Assembly: GCA_910578575.1 (NCBI GenBank)
Contig: CAJTQP010000010.1
Span: 1-49,790 of the forward strand
From: an uncultured Oscillospiraceae bacterium
Lineage (GTDB): Bacteria; Bacillota; Clostridia; Oscillospirales; Oscillospiraceae
DNA: 49,790 nt
Reading direction: 5' to 3'
Within the stretch, counting starts at the first letter, position 1; every line of letters starts with the position of its first letter. Positions 15,699-22,276 of this stretch are shown here, in pieces. The notes beneath the pieces were generated by a model, which had not been told where the DNA came from, made no database searches, and was given only the letters and a program-made list of their open reading frames with translations. Made by a program: the position numbers and the translations under genes.

Positions 15699-15962
15699 AT
15701 GCTAAAGATACTGAATTGTGACATATTCAGCGAGAACATAAAGAGGATACGGACTTCCTGCGGATTAACACAAGCAGAAACTGTAGCTAAATTGCAGCTT
15801 CTTGGCTCACCTCTTAGTAGGAGTACATATTCACTTATTGAGACAGGACGAGGCAACATCTTTGTTAGTGATTTAGTTGGTCTACAAAAAGTATTCGGCG
15901 TGGACTATTCGGAATTTTTCAAGGATATATCCATTTCTAGGCCCTCTAAAAATTGTGATTAG
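15699..15962 (+). CDS. XRE-family HTH protein
   Basis: About 87 residues forming one Cro/CI-type helix-turn-helix: IKRIRTSCGLTQAETVAKLQ, then SRSTYSLIETGRGNIFVSDL and a C-terminal helix (LVGLQKVFGVDYSEFFKDI). The ATG at 15699 is taken; a GTG at 15690 is in frame and neither has a strong ribosome site. It is followed 13 bases later by another XRE gene. Confidence 0.75.
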   Translation: MLKILNCDIFSENIKRIRTSCGLTQAETVAKLQLLGSPLSRSTYSLIETGRGNIFVSDLVGLQKVFGVDYSEFFKDISISRPSKNCD

Positions 15963-15975
15963 GAAAGTAAGATTT

Positions 15976-16329
15976 ATGAGCGATAGCGTAAGTTATGATG
16001 TGATAAGGCAAAGCCTCCGACTGGACACAGGAGGAGATTGCAGAGAAGTTTTTGATTTTGGTCTCAGGCTGCGCCAGCTCCGAGAGAAGCGAGGGCTTTC
16101 TCGCAAAATGCTTGCAAAAAAGTTGGGTGTAAGCAAAGAAACAATCTATCGTTATGAAAACAATGTTCAAAACCCATCTTTGGATAGAACAAAGCAGATT
16201 GCTGTTATCCTACGGACATCTGTTGACTACCTTATTGGCTTAGATAATGAGTATTCTATTCGGATTTCTGGTTTAACTGAGGAACAAAGAGACGCACTTG
16301 ATTTATTCTTACAGGTTTTTATTAAATGA
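15976..16329 (+). CDS. XRE-family transcriptional regulator
   Basis: 117 residues. The HTH is at about residues 28-85 (LRQLREKRGLSRKMLAKKLG, VSKETIYRYENNVQNPSLDR) with the standard VDYLIGLDN end. A short C-terminal extension (SGLTEEQRDALDLFLQVF) is typical of small phage-type repressors. Start: ATG after AGGAAAG. It is probably cotranscribed with the preceding HTH gene. Confidence 0.85.
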   Translation: MSDSVSYDVIRQSLRLDTGGDCREVFDFGLRLRQLREKRGLSRKMLAKKLGVSKETIYRYENNVQNPSLDRTKQIAVILRTSVDYLIGLDNEYSIRISGLTEEQRDALDLFLQVFIK

Positions 16330-16500
16330 GGTATGCCCTATGACCGTTGGAGCAGCTGTCAAGCAACGAATTTTCCAACTGTGTGACGAAGTTGTTTTTG
16401 ATAAGCTATAGCACACAATAAAAAACAGAGAATATCACGATGATGCCTAGTTGAAGAGTATAGTAAACTAGGATAAAGATTTATATCGGGATGGTAGCTT

Positions 16501-16701
16501 ATGATTGTTTTCGAACGACTATGGGAAACGATGAAACGAAAAAATGTGTCTCAATATGCGTTAATCAAAGAATTTAAGGTTAGTACCGGGCAGTTGGATC
16601 GGTTGCGAAAAAATGAGAATGTAAATACGTATACCTTAAATCGTCTCTGCGAAATATTAGATTGTGAGCTTGACGACATCGCTGAATATAAAAAATTATA
16701 A
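16501..16701 (+). CDS. Small XRE/HTH_26-type regulator
   Basis: 66 residues consisting of one HTH domain: LWETMKRKNVSQYALIKEF, VSTGQLDRLRKNENVNTYTL, then LCEILDCELDDIAEY. This is the compact YozG/HTH_26 class. Start: ATG after GGGATGG. It is the last plus-strand gene before a bidirectional terminator. Confidence 0.85.
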   Translation: MIVFERLWETMKRKNVSQYALIKEFKVSTGQLDRLRKNENVNTYTLNRLCEILDCELDDIAEYKKL

Positions 16702-16717
16702 TTGCACATTTAATGTC

Positions 16718-16769
16718 CAAACAAAAGAGAAGGTCAAGAGCGGTGATGTTCTTGACCTTCTTTTTGTTT
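16718..16769. terminator. Bidirectional terminator
   Basis: AGAAGGTCAAGA pairs with TCTTGACCTTCT. The stem extends outward through CCAAACAAAA/TTTTGTTTGG with one bulged base, giving T-runs in both directions between convergent genes. Confidence 0.85.
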
Positions 16770-16775
16770 GGGTTG

Positions 16776-17015
16776 TTAGATTTCTTTGTAGAGGCGGTTT
16801 ACTTCTTCTGGTGGTAAACTAGTTGCCTCTGTGATTTGTTGCAGTGACAAGCCCATCCGTATGAGATTTTTTGCAATCTCAATGTTACGTTTCTGCTTGC
16901 CGATTTGTATCCCCCGATCCTCCGCTGTGGCCAAATTGGACTGCATATCGGTCTGGTACATCCTCCGGCTGCGTTCCACTGCACGCTTACGCTCTTCTTC
17001 AGTAACTGGGCGCAT
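16776..17015 (-). pseudogene. C-terminal fragment of an Rpn nuclease
   Basis: 79 residues that match only the tail of the full Rpn gene next to it: RRMYQTDMQSNLATAEDRG here against RRMYQTDMQSNIATAEDRG there, with similar terminal helices (LPPEEVNRLYKEI; LPLEEVEHLRAME). DNA identity is high over the central 70 bases. It has an ATG with AGAGAGGAAG upstream, so it may still be translated. The PD-(D/E)XK catalytic domain is absent. Best read as a partial tandem duplicate. Confidence 0.6.
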
Positions 17016-17038
17016 TGGTAGTCTTCCTCTCTAATTAC

Positions 17039-17938
17039 TTACGACTTCTCCATAGCACGTAGGTGTTCTACCTCTTCCAATGGCAAACCGCTTATTTCCA
17101 TAATCTGTTCAAGTGTAAAGCCCAGCCGTGTAAGGTTTTTTATATACTCCATATCGCGTTCCGTTCTGCCCCGATCCTCCGCCGTGGCGATATTGGACTG
17201 CATATCGGTCTGATACATCCTCCGGCTGCGAAACACAGCCCGTTCCCGTTCATCCTGGCTGATACTCATCAACAAATCGCCTGCCATTTGAAGCACCTCC
17301 TTGGACGCTATGACTTCGTTTACGGTCTCCCGGCAAGTGGGCTCACTGGCATAGCGGAAGAAAATCGCCCATTTTTCCAGGTCTGTCATATCGGTGACGG
17401 ACTTTTTCATGATTTCTTGGAGCTTACTCAATTCTACATATACAATATGGATGGCATCGGACAGCAGCTCATTGTCTTGATCGTGACGCATGGAGAAGGA
17501 ATTGAGATATTCGGCCCTATCGGGGAATACCGTGTAAGAGCAGAACGTGACCTGATACGTCCGGGCCAGCCTGTCATACCGCCGCACGCCCTTGGAGGGC
17601 TGGGAGGAATGCAAATCACACAGGTAGTATATGCTTTTCCCCTTCAAATTCTGATGCTTCCCGCCGACATCCTCCTCGATCCGGCTGGCCTGGATTTCCA
17701 GGTCGACCTGGGAGCCATCATCCGTTTGGCAGTTCACATCGAAACGCTCCGCCTTCTCCTCGGTATCACCGGGCGGAATCTCGTTGTTGCGCACGACCAC
17801 ATTGACCACCGGCCGCTGGATGATGGCGGCAATCAGGTCCATCAGCACAGGCTTCGCCTCCGGCGCGGTGAGAATCAACTTGAATACCCGGTCATCGGAG
17901 GGCGGCAGGATATCGGCGTCTTTTGGCAGCAGGCCCAT
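17039..17938 (-). CDS. Rpn-family recombination-promoting nuclease (PD-(D/E)XK)
   Basis: About 299 residues. The N-terminal region opens with DDRVFKLILTAPEAKPVLMD, then RFDVNCQTDDGSQVDLEIQA, the D...(Q/E)xQ-type catalytic pattern of the PDDEXK_2 family, followed by RYDRLARTYQVTFCSYTVF. The C-terminus has the RRMYQTDMQSN segment and a short helix pair. Rpn proteins cut DNA and promote RecA-independent recombination; many are annotated as putative transposases. Start: ATG after AAAGGAG. A second, divergent full member is at 39440. Confidence 0.85.
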   Translation of the reverse strand: MGLLPKDADILPPSDDRVFKLILTAPEAKPVLMDLIAAIIQRPVVNVVVRNNEIPPGDTEEKAERFDVNCQTDDGSQVDLEIQASRIEEDVGGKHQNLKGKSIYYLCDLHSSQPSKGVRRYDRLARTYQVTFCSYTVFPDRAEYLNSFSMRHDQDNELLSDAIHIVYVELSKLQEIMKKSVTDMTDLEKWAIFFRYASEPTCRETVNEVIASKEVLQMAGDLLMSISQDERERAVFRSRRMYQTDMQSNIATAEDRGRTERDMEYIKNLTRLGFTLEQIMEISGLPLEEVEHLRAMEKS

Positions 17939-18068
17939 GGCGGTAGCTCCTTTGCGCAGTTTCTTATGGTTAGTATACCACAATCCAGCGTGAATTTCTA
18001 CTGCGGTTTTCGCTGGGCCGACGTTGGAGGAGATCGTGGAGAAGTTGGGGATTGCGGTTTGAGAAGGC

Positions 18069-18545
18069 TTATCCTTCCTCCTGTTCCGCCGTCAACAGCA
18101 ATTCCAACAATTCCCGCTGAAAGGCCGCATTGTCGCCGCTGACACGGATGGCGCGGTGGTGGGGGCGGCCGGTACGTTGGAGGTCCATTTCACTATCGCC
18201 GCAGAAGAAGAGAGAGGCATATTCCGTGCAGTCATTGTAGGAGAAGCCCAGGTGCACTTCATAGCCCAAGGTGATTTCCCAAAAGGGCTTGGTCCCTGGT
18301 AAGAGAAAGTACCTGCGGCGATTCAACTTCTCTAACAGGGCGCGGCTGACCTCCTCTTGGAGCGGTGTGGAAGTATGATCCCCTGTCTCGTCTATTTTAG
18401 TCAGCAGCACATCCACCTGGTCCACCCGCGCCGGGTCGAAGCCCCCGCCTATGACCTGGGCGAAGGAGCGGGGCAAGAGGAAATAGAGCAGGATCAGAAC
18501 CGCCGCCGCAACTAGGACAAGGCAGAGAAGATTTTTCTTTTTCAT
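18069..18545 (-). CDS. Membrane-anchored hypothetical protein
   Basis: 158 residues. One N-terminal membrane helix (LLCLVLVAAAVLILLYFLL) is followed by an extracytoplasmic domain of about 125 residues that begins GFDPARVDQVDVLLTKIDET and includes SYNDCTEYASLFFCGDSEMD. The length and strand pattern suggest a small alpha/beta domain; no family recognised. Start: ATG after AAAGGAAGG. Last gene of a three-gene minus-strand cluster with the membrane protein at 18564 and the lipoprotein at 18782. Confidence 0.7.
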   Translation of the reverse strand: MKKKNLLCLVLVAAAVLILLYFLLPRSFAQVIGGGFDPARVDQVDVLLTKIDETGDHTSTPLQEEVSRALLEKLNRRRYFLLPGTKPFWEITLGYEVHLGFSYNDCTEYASLFFCGDSEMDLQRTGRPHHRAIRVSGDNAAFQRELLELLLTAEQEEG

Positions 18546-18563
18546 GGGAAGCCTTCCTTTCCC

Positions 18564-18770
18564 TCAGGCGCTGAGCATAAAATAGAAGAAGATCAAACAG
18601 GGCACCGTCACCATCATCATCAGGGACAGCCCCGCCAGGAAGATGCTGGCCCGGCGGGAACAGTGGATCAATACCGGCTCCCGGTCCCGGATGGCGTTCA
18701 CCAGGCTGAGGGCGAAGGCGAAGGGCCAGATCCAACAGGTAAGCAGGTAGAGGATCAAAAAGATATCCAT
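18564..18770 (-). CDS. Small two-helix membrane protein
   Basis: 68 residues with two membrane helices (IFLILYLLTCWIWPFAFALSL; FLAGLSLMMMVTVPCLIFFY) joined by a charged loop. The ATG at 18770 has AAGGAG 6 bases upstream. An alternative ATG at 18785 overlaps the stop of the upstream lipoprotein gene (ATGA) and would add five residues. Either way it is coupled to that gene. Function unknown. Confidence 0.65.
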   Translation of the reverse strand: MDIFLILYLLTCWIWPFAFALSLVNAIRDREPVLIHCSRRASIFLAGLSLMMMVTVPCLIFFYFMLSA

Positions 18771-18781
18771 GTTGCACTCCT

Positions 18782-19822
18782 TCATCCTTCGGGTAAGGAA
18801 AAGCTATCCAGAAAGGCAGTCTCTTCCTCTGGGGTCAGGGCCCCGTCCAGGACCCAGAGGTCATAGAAGCAGCCCTGGCCGGGGAAGAAATGGTGGCGGG
18901 TGCTCTCCTGGTCCTGCACCAGCTCTAGCATGAAGCTGCCGTACTGCGTGGAGGAGAACACATAGTCCGAACTGTTGGCGCTGCTGCCCAGAAGGGGTTG
19001 CAGCAGGGCGGCGAAGTCCGGGTGGGTGAAGCCCTCCTGGCTGAGCCGCTGGGGGTCCGGGAAGGAGAGGCGGATCAGGCCGCAGACCTCCTGGTCCTCC
19101 CGGAGGACCCGCAGCCCCTGGAGCGTTTGCAGGGGCTCGTAGGTGCAGCCGGCGGGAATGGTCAGGCTGCACCCCTCAGGGAAGGAGAGGGTCAAGGGTT
19201 GGTCGGAGGGTTCCTGCGTGGCGGCGTCGTTGGCGACATACAGGTCGAATCCGGCGCAGAACACCCCAAAGAGGACCACCTTCCCCTCCTGGAGCAGGAA
19301 CGCCAGGGAGAAGGCCTCGTCTCTGGTGTCCGCCGCCAGCAGGGTGCCGTCGGAGAGATACTTGTACTGCATCAACTGGAAGCGGTGGGAGGCAGCGGGG
19401 GACTCCGGCGTCCCGCCGCTATCCTGGGTGGGGTGGCCGAAGATGGTCTCCACCTCCTGGCTGCTGTCGCCCAAACCGATGCCCTTGATCCGCCAGGCGG
19501 AATCCTCCACAGGGCCGCTGCTGGGGAAGCTATCCTGGCCCACAGAGAAATAGATGGCCTTGTCCTCCTGGAACCAGACGGTTACGGGGCCTAGGTCACC
19601 GCCGTGGTAGTCCACAAAGGTGAGGCCTCCCTCTTCCCGTTGGTCCCAGCCCTCTTGGCTGGCCAGGATGGCATCTACCGAAGCCCGGTCCATCCCCAGG
19701 GTCAGGACGTCCCCGCCCGGATGGCTTTCCAGCTGGACCTGGGCATAGTCCGGTTCCCCACCGCAGGCGCAGAGGGTGAGGGCGGCGATGAGCAGCAGAG
19801 TGGGGAGGAGAAGTCGTTTCAT
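18782..19822 (-). CDS. Lipoprotein with two BamE-like repeats and a C-terminal domain
   Basis: 346 residues. The signal peptide ends in a lipobox (ALTLCAC). Two repeat modules follow: DVLTLGMDRASVDAILASQ and IKGIGLGDSSQEVETIFGHP, separated by a beta region ending DSAWRIKGIGLG, as in the genes at 3158 and 6823. A C-terminal half of about 150 residues (LTLSFPEGCSLTIPAGCTYE onward) resembles small extracytoplasmic beta domains and is absent from the other two. Start: ATG after AAAGGAG. It heads a three-gene cluster. Confidence 0.75.
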   Translation of the reverse strand: MKRLLLPTLLLIAALTLCACGGEPDYAQVQLESHPGGDVLTLGMDRASVDAILASQEGWDQREEGGLTFVDYHGGDLGPVTVWFQEDKAIYFSVGQDSFPSSGPVEDSAWRIKGIGLGDSSQEVETIFGHPTQDSGGTPESPAASHRFQLMQYKYLSDGTLLAADTRDEAFSLAFLLQEGKVVLFGVFCAGFDLYVANDAATQEPSDQPLTLSFPEGCSLTIPAGCTYEPLQTLQGLRVLREDQEVCGLIRLSFPDPQRLSQEGFTHPDFAALLQPLLGSSANSSDYVFSSTQYGSFMLELVQDQESTRHHFFPGQGCFYDLWVLDGALTPEEETAFLDSFSLPEG

Positions 19823-20034
19823 GGGTGGGCTCCTTTCCTGTGCCGGCCCGGCGGGCCGGGGCGGGGCTTTGATTCCCTCTTATAGTAGCATACGGCGGAG
19901 ATGTTTGCAAGGGAGGGGACATGGCGGGGAAACGTGGTTCATCTACTGCCACCGTGGGATGCCCCTGCGCCGGGTGGGGTTCACAGGGGAAATGCCCAAC
20001 TACGTCCATTGTGAACCTATGGGTGGTGAGGACA

Positions 20035-20811
20035 TCAGCGTGTCTTTGTAGGGGACGCCGCCCTCGGCGTCCCATCCCCTGGACCTCTGCGTTTTTTCTC
20101 CTGCGTTGCCCACCCCGGCAGCGGCAGCCGCTGCATGGCGGAGAACACGTACTCCCGCAGCTTGGGATACTGCCCCTCCAGGCGGGCCACCAGTTCCTTC
20201 ACCTCCTGCCGCCGGGTGGCGCCGTCGGCGGGGCAGGGGTTGTGGACCACGGGGAGCTGTAGGCGCCCGGCGGTCTCCCGGACCAGGTCCTCCCCCAGAT
20301 AGAGCATGGGGCGGATCTGGGTCACGTCCGAGCGGTCCAGATAGGTCACAGGGCGGAAGCAAGATAGCCGCCCCTCATAGAAGAGGGAGAGGAAGAAGGT
20401 CTCCACGGCGTCGTCGTAGTGGTGGCCCAGGGCCACCTTGTGGATGCCCTGGGCCAGCAGGGCTTCGTGGAGGGAGCCCTTGCGCATTTTGGCGCAGAGG
20501 GCACAGGGGTTCTTTTCCTGACGCACATCGAAAATCACGTGGGCGATCTGGGTGGGGACCTGGTGGTAGGGTACCCCCAGGTTTTGGCAAAATTCCGCCA
20601 CCGGGGCGAAGTCCATGCCGGGCAGGCCCATGTCCACGGTGAAGGCCTCCACGGTGAAGGGGGCGGGGTAGAAGCGGGAGAGTTGGGCCAAGCCCGCCAG
20701 CAGCAGCAGGGAGTCCTTCCCCCCGGAAACCCCCACGGCGATGCGCTCGCCGGGCTGGATCATGTCGTAGTCCTCCACGCAGCGGCGCAGCAGGCTGAGT
20801 GTCTTTCGCAT
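20035..20811 (-). CDS. TtcA-like tRNA 2-thiocytidine synthetase family protein
   Basis: 258 residues. The PP-loop ATP pyrophosphatase motif VGVSGGKDSLLLL is near residue 27. The paired cysteines CALCAKMRKG are near 105 and a further Cys in HNPCPADGATRR is near 190; together they match TtcA, which binds an iron-sulfur cluster and thiolates C32 of some tRNAs. GHHYDDAVET is the second nucleotide-binding motif. Start: ATG after GGAGG. The last residues (GDGTPRAASPTKTR) are encoded by a REP-like hairpin and are not family sequence, so the natural end was probably replaced. Confidence 0.85.
   Translation of the reverse strand: MRKTLSLLRRCVEDYDMIQPGERIAVGVSGGKDSLLLLAGLAQLSRFYPAPFTVEAFTVDMGLPGMDFAPVAEFCQNLGVPYHQVPTQIAHVIFDVRQEKNPCALCAKMRKGSLHEALLAQGIHKVALGHHYDDAVETFFLSLFYEGRLSCFRPVTYLDRSDVTQIRPMLYLGEDLVRETAGRLQLPVVHNPCPADGATRRQEVKELVARLEGQYPKLREYVFSAMQRLPLPGWATQEKKRRGPGDGTPRAASPTKTR
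20052..20073. repeat. REP-like hairpin, copy 2, inside the end of the TtcA-like gene
   Basis: GGGACGCC, loop GCCCTC, GGCGTCCC. Same loop as 11474-11495. It overlaps the coding end of the TtcA-like gene. Confidence 0.55.
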
Positions 20812-20925
20812 GGGTTTGCCTCCATAAAAAATGAAAATTGAAGATGAGATATCGGGAGATTTTTAGAGAAAACAAGCGTATAGAAGAGAATGGAATGGGC
20901 TAAATTAAAAAATCAGGAAAAAGCG

Positions 20926-20954
20926 TTGACACGGGAGGTACACTGTATTATAAT
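20926..20954 (+). promoter_or_regulatory. rplM-rpsI promoter
   Basis: TTGACA (20926-20931), 17-base spacer, TATAAT (20949-20954): full consensus, divergent from the TtcA-like gene. Confidence 0.88.
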
Positions 20955-20971
20955 AAAGCCCGCTTAAAACA

Positions 20972-21024
20972 GGCCCGTGGCCGTCTCCTATTATACGGGG
21001 GCAGGCCGGATTTGTAAACGGGCC
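20972..21024 (+). promoter_or_regulatory. Structured leader of rplM
   Basis: GGCCCG (20972-20977) pairs with CGGGCC (21019-21024), enclosing an alternative CCCGT/ACGGG stem. Ribosomal operons often carry such leaders for feedback by their own product, and an L13 leader is known in Firmicutes. I could not confirm that this is the same RNA. Confidence 0.4.
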
Positions 21025-21063
21025 GATTCTTTGTGAAACAAGATGATTTGGAGGTTCGACCCT

Positions 21064-21495
21064 ATGTCCACATTCATGGCCAACAAGGGCAACATCGAGC
21101 GCAAGTGGTACATCCTTGACGCCGCCGGTAAGCCCCTTGGAAAGACCGCCACCGTGGCAGCCACCCTGCTGCGGGGCAAGCACAAGCCCGAATACACCCC
21201 CCACGCCGACTGCGGTGATTTCGTCATCGTCATCAACGCCCAGGACGCGGTGCTCACCGGCAAGAAGCTGGATCAGAAGTTCTACCGCACCCACTCCGGC
21301 TACGTGGGCGGTTTGAAAGAGACCAAGTACCGTAAGCTCATGCAGGACAAGCCGGAGCTGGCCATGAAGCTGGCCGTGCGCGGCATGATGCCCCGCAACA
21401 CCATCACCAAGGACTCCCTCACCCGCTTGAAGATCTTCCGCGGCCCCGACCACATCCACGCCGCGCAGAAGCCTGAGCCCTGGACCGCAGAATAA
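21064..21495 (+). CDS. rplM: 50S ribosomal protein L13
   Basis: 143 residues, normal length. Recognisable L13 segments: KGNIERKWYILDAAGKPLGK, ATLLRGKHKPEYTPHADCGD, the YRHSGY-type motif (FYRTHSGYVGGLKE) and AVRGMMPRNT. L13 is an early assembly protein of the large subunit. The ATG at 21064 has GGAGG 9 bases upstream; a reading seven codons longer lacks a ribosome site. First gene of the rplM-rpsI operon. Confidence 0.98.
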   Translation: MSTFMANKGNIERKWYILDAAGKPLGKTATVAATLLRGKHKPEYTPHADCGDFVIVINAQDAVLTGKKLDQKFYRTHSGYVGGLKETKYRKLMQDKPELAMKLAVRGMMPRNTITKDSLTRLKIFRGPDHIHAAQKPEPWTAE

Positions 21496-21509
21496 GGAGG
21501 AACTAGACC

Positions 21510-21914
21510 ATGTATAAGAGCAAGAAGCCTTACCATTACGGCACCGGCCGCCGGAAGTCCTCCGTGGCCCGTGTCCACCTGTTCCCCAACGGCACCGGGG
21601 CCATCACCATCAACGGCCGTGATATCGACGACTACTTCGGTCTGGAGACCCTGAAGCTCATCGTCCGCCAGCCCCTGGACACCACCGATACCCTGGGCAA
21701 GGTGGACATCAGCGCCACCGTCACCGGCGGCGGCGTCACCGGCCAGGCCGGCGCCATCCGCCACGGCATCAGCCGCGCCCTGCTGGAGATGAACGCAGAG
21801 CACCGTCCCGCCCTGAAGGCCGCCGGTTTCCTCACCCGCGACCCCAGAATGAAGGAGAGAAAGAAGTACGGCTTGAAGGCTGCCCGTCGTGCGCCCCAGT
21901 TCTCTAAGCGCTGA
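21510..21914 (+). CDS. rpsI: 30S ribosomal protein S9
   Basis: 134 residues. Contains YGTGRRKSSVARVHLFPNGT, TGGGVTGQAGAIRHGISRAL, and the invariant basic end KKYGLKAARRAPQFSKR, whose last Arg reaches the P-site tRNA. It lies 14 bases after rplM with AAGGAGG upstream, in the conserved order. Confidence 0.98.
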   Translation: MYKSKKPYHYGTGRRKSSVARVHLFPNGTGAITINGRDIDDYFGLETLKLIVRQPLDTTDTLGKVDISATVTGGGVTGQAGAIRHGISRALLEMNAEHRPALKAAGFLTRDPRMKERKKYGLKAARRAPQFSKR

Positions 21915-21946
21915 GTTTCCCCCGCAAAACCGAACAGCTTACCAAG

Positions 21947-21985
21947 CAGGAGATGGTTCCGAAAGGAGTCCATCTCCTGTTTTTC
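21947..21985 (+). terminator. Terminator of rplM-rpsI
   Basis: CAGGAGATGG pairs with CCATCTCCTG around a 13-base loop, followed by TTTTTCC. Confidence 0.9.
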
Positions 21986-22022
21986 CGCGCTTATGGCGGG
22001 ATGGGGTTTTGACAGGCAATTC

Positions 22023-22051
22023 TTGAAAATGGTGCTATTGTAAGGTATACT
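22023..22051 (+). promoter_or_regulatory. Promoter of the nucleotidyltransferase relic
   Basis: TTGAAA (22023-22028), 17-base spacer, TATACT (22046-22051). Confidence 0.55.
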
Positions 22052-22087
22052 AACCATAGCAAACTGCGCGGCGAGGGGAGCTTAGAC

Positions 22088-22204
22088 ATGAGCGGTAATC
22101 TGGACAAAAGGGTGGAACAGGATATCCTTACGCTGGCCCAAAAACACGCCATCAAGAAAGTCATTTTTTGCAAGGCCCTTGCCAATCTCAAAGAGAGCGC
22201 TTGA
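22088..22204 (+). pseudogene. Decayed MNT-type nucleotidyltransferase, N-terminus only
   Basis: An ATG after GAGGGGAG opens DKRVEQDILTLAQKHAIKKV, the usual start of small MNT nucleotidyltransferases. The GSRARG catalytic motif and DxD expected next are missing: the frame ends 14 residues later in KALANLKESA and a stop. The promoter and ribosome site remain intact. The lost gene was probably part of a HEPN/MNT-type or antibiotic-type nucleotidyltransferase unit; that is inference. Confidence 0.5.
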
Positions 22205-22230
22205 CTCCCTGGCTTCTGTCATGGAACGCA

Positions 22231-22270
22231 AAACCCCACCCCGAAGCACCAAGGCTCCAGGGTGGGGTTT
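22231..22270. terminator. Bidirectional terminator
   Basis: AAACCCCACCC pairs with GGGTGGGGTTT. On the minus strand it closes the SLH protein gene (TTTTGCG follows). Confidence 0.8.
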
Positions 22271-22276
22271 GTAGCT

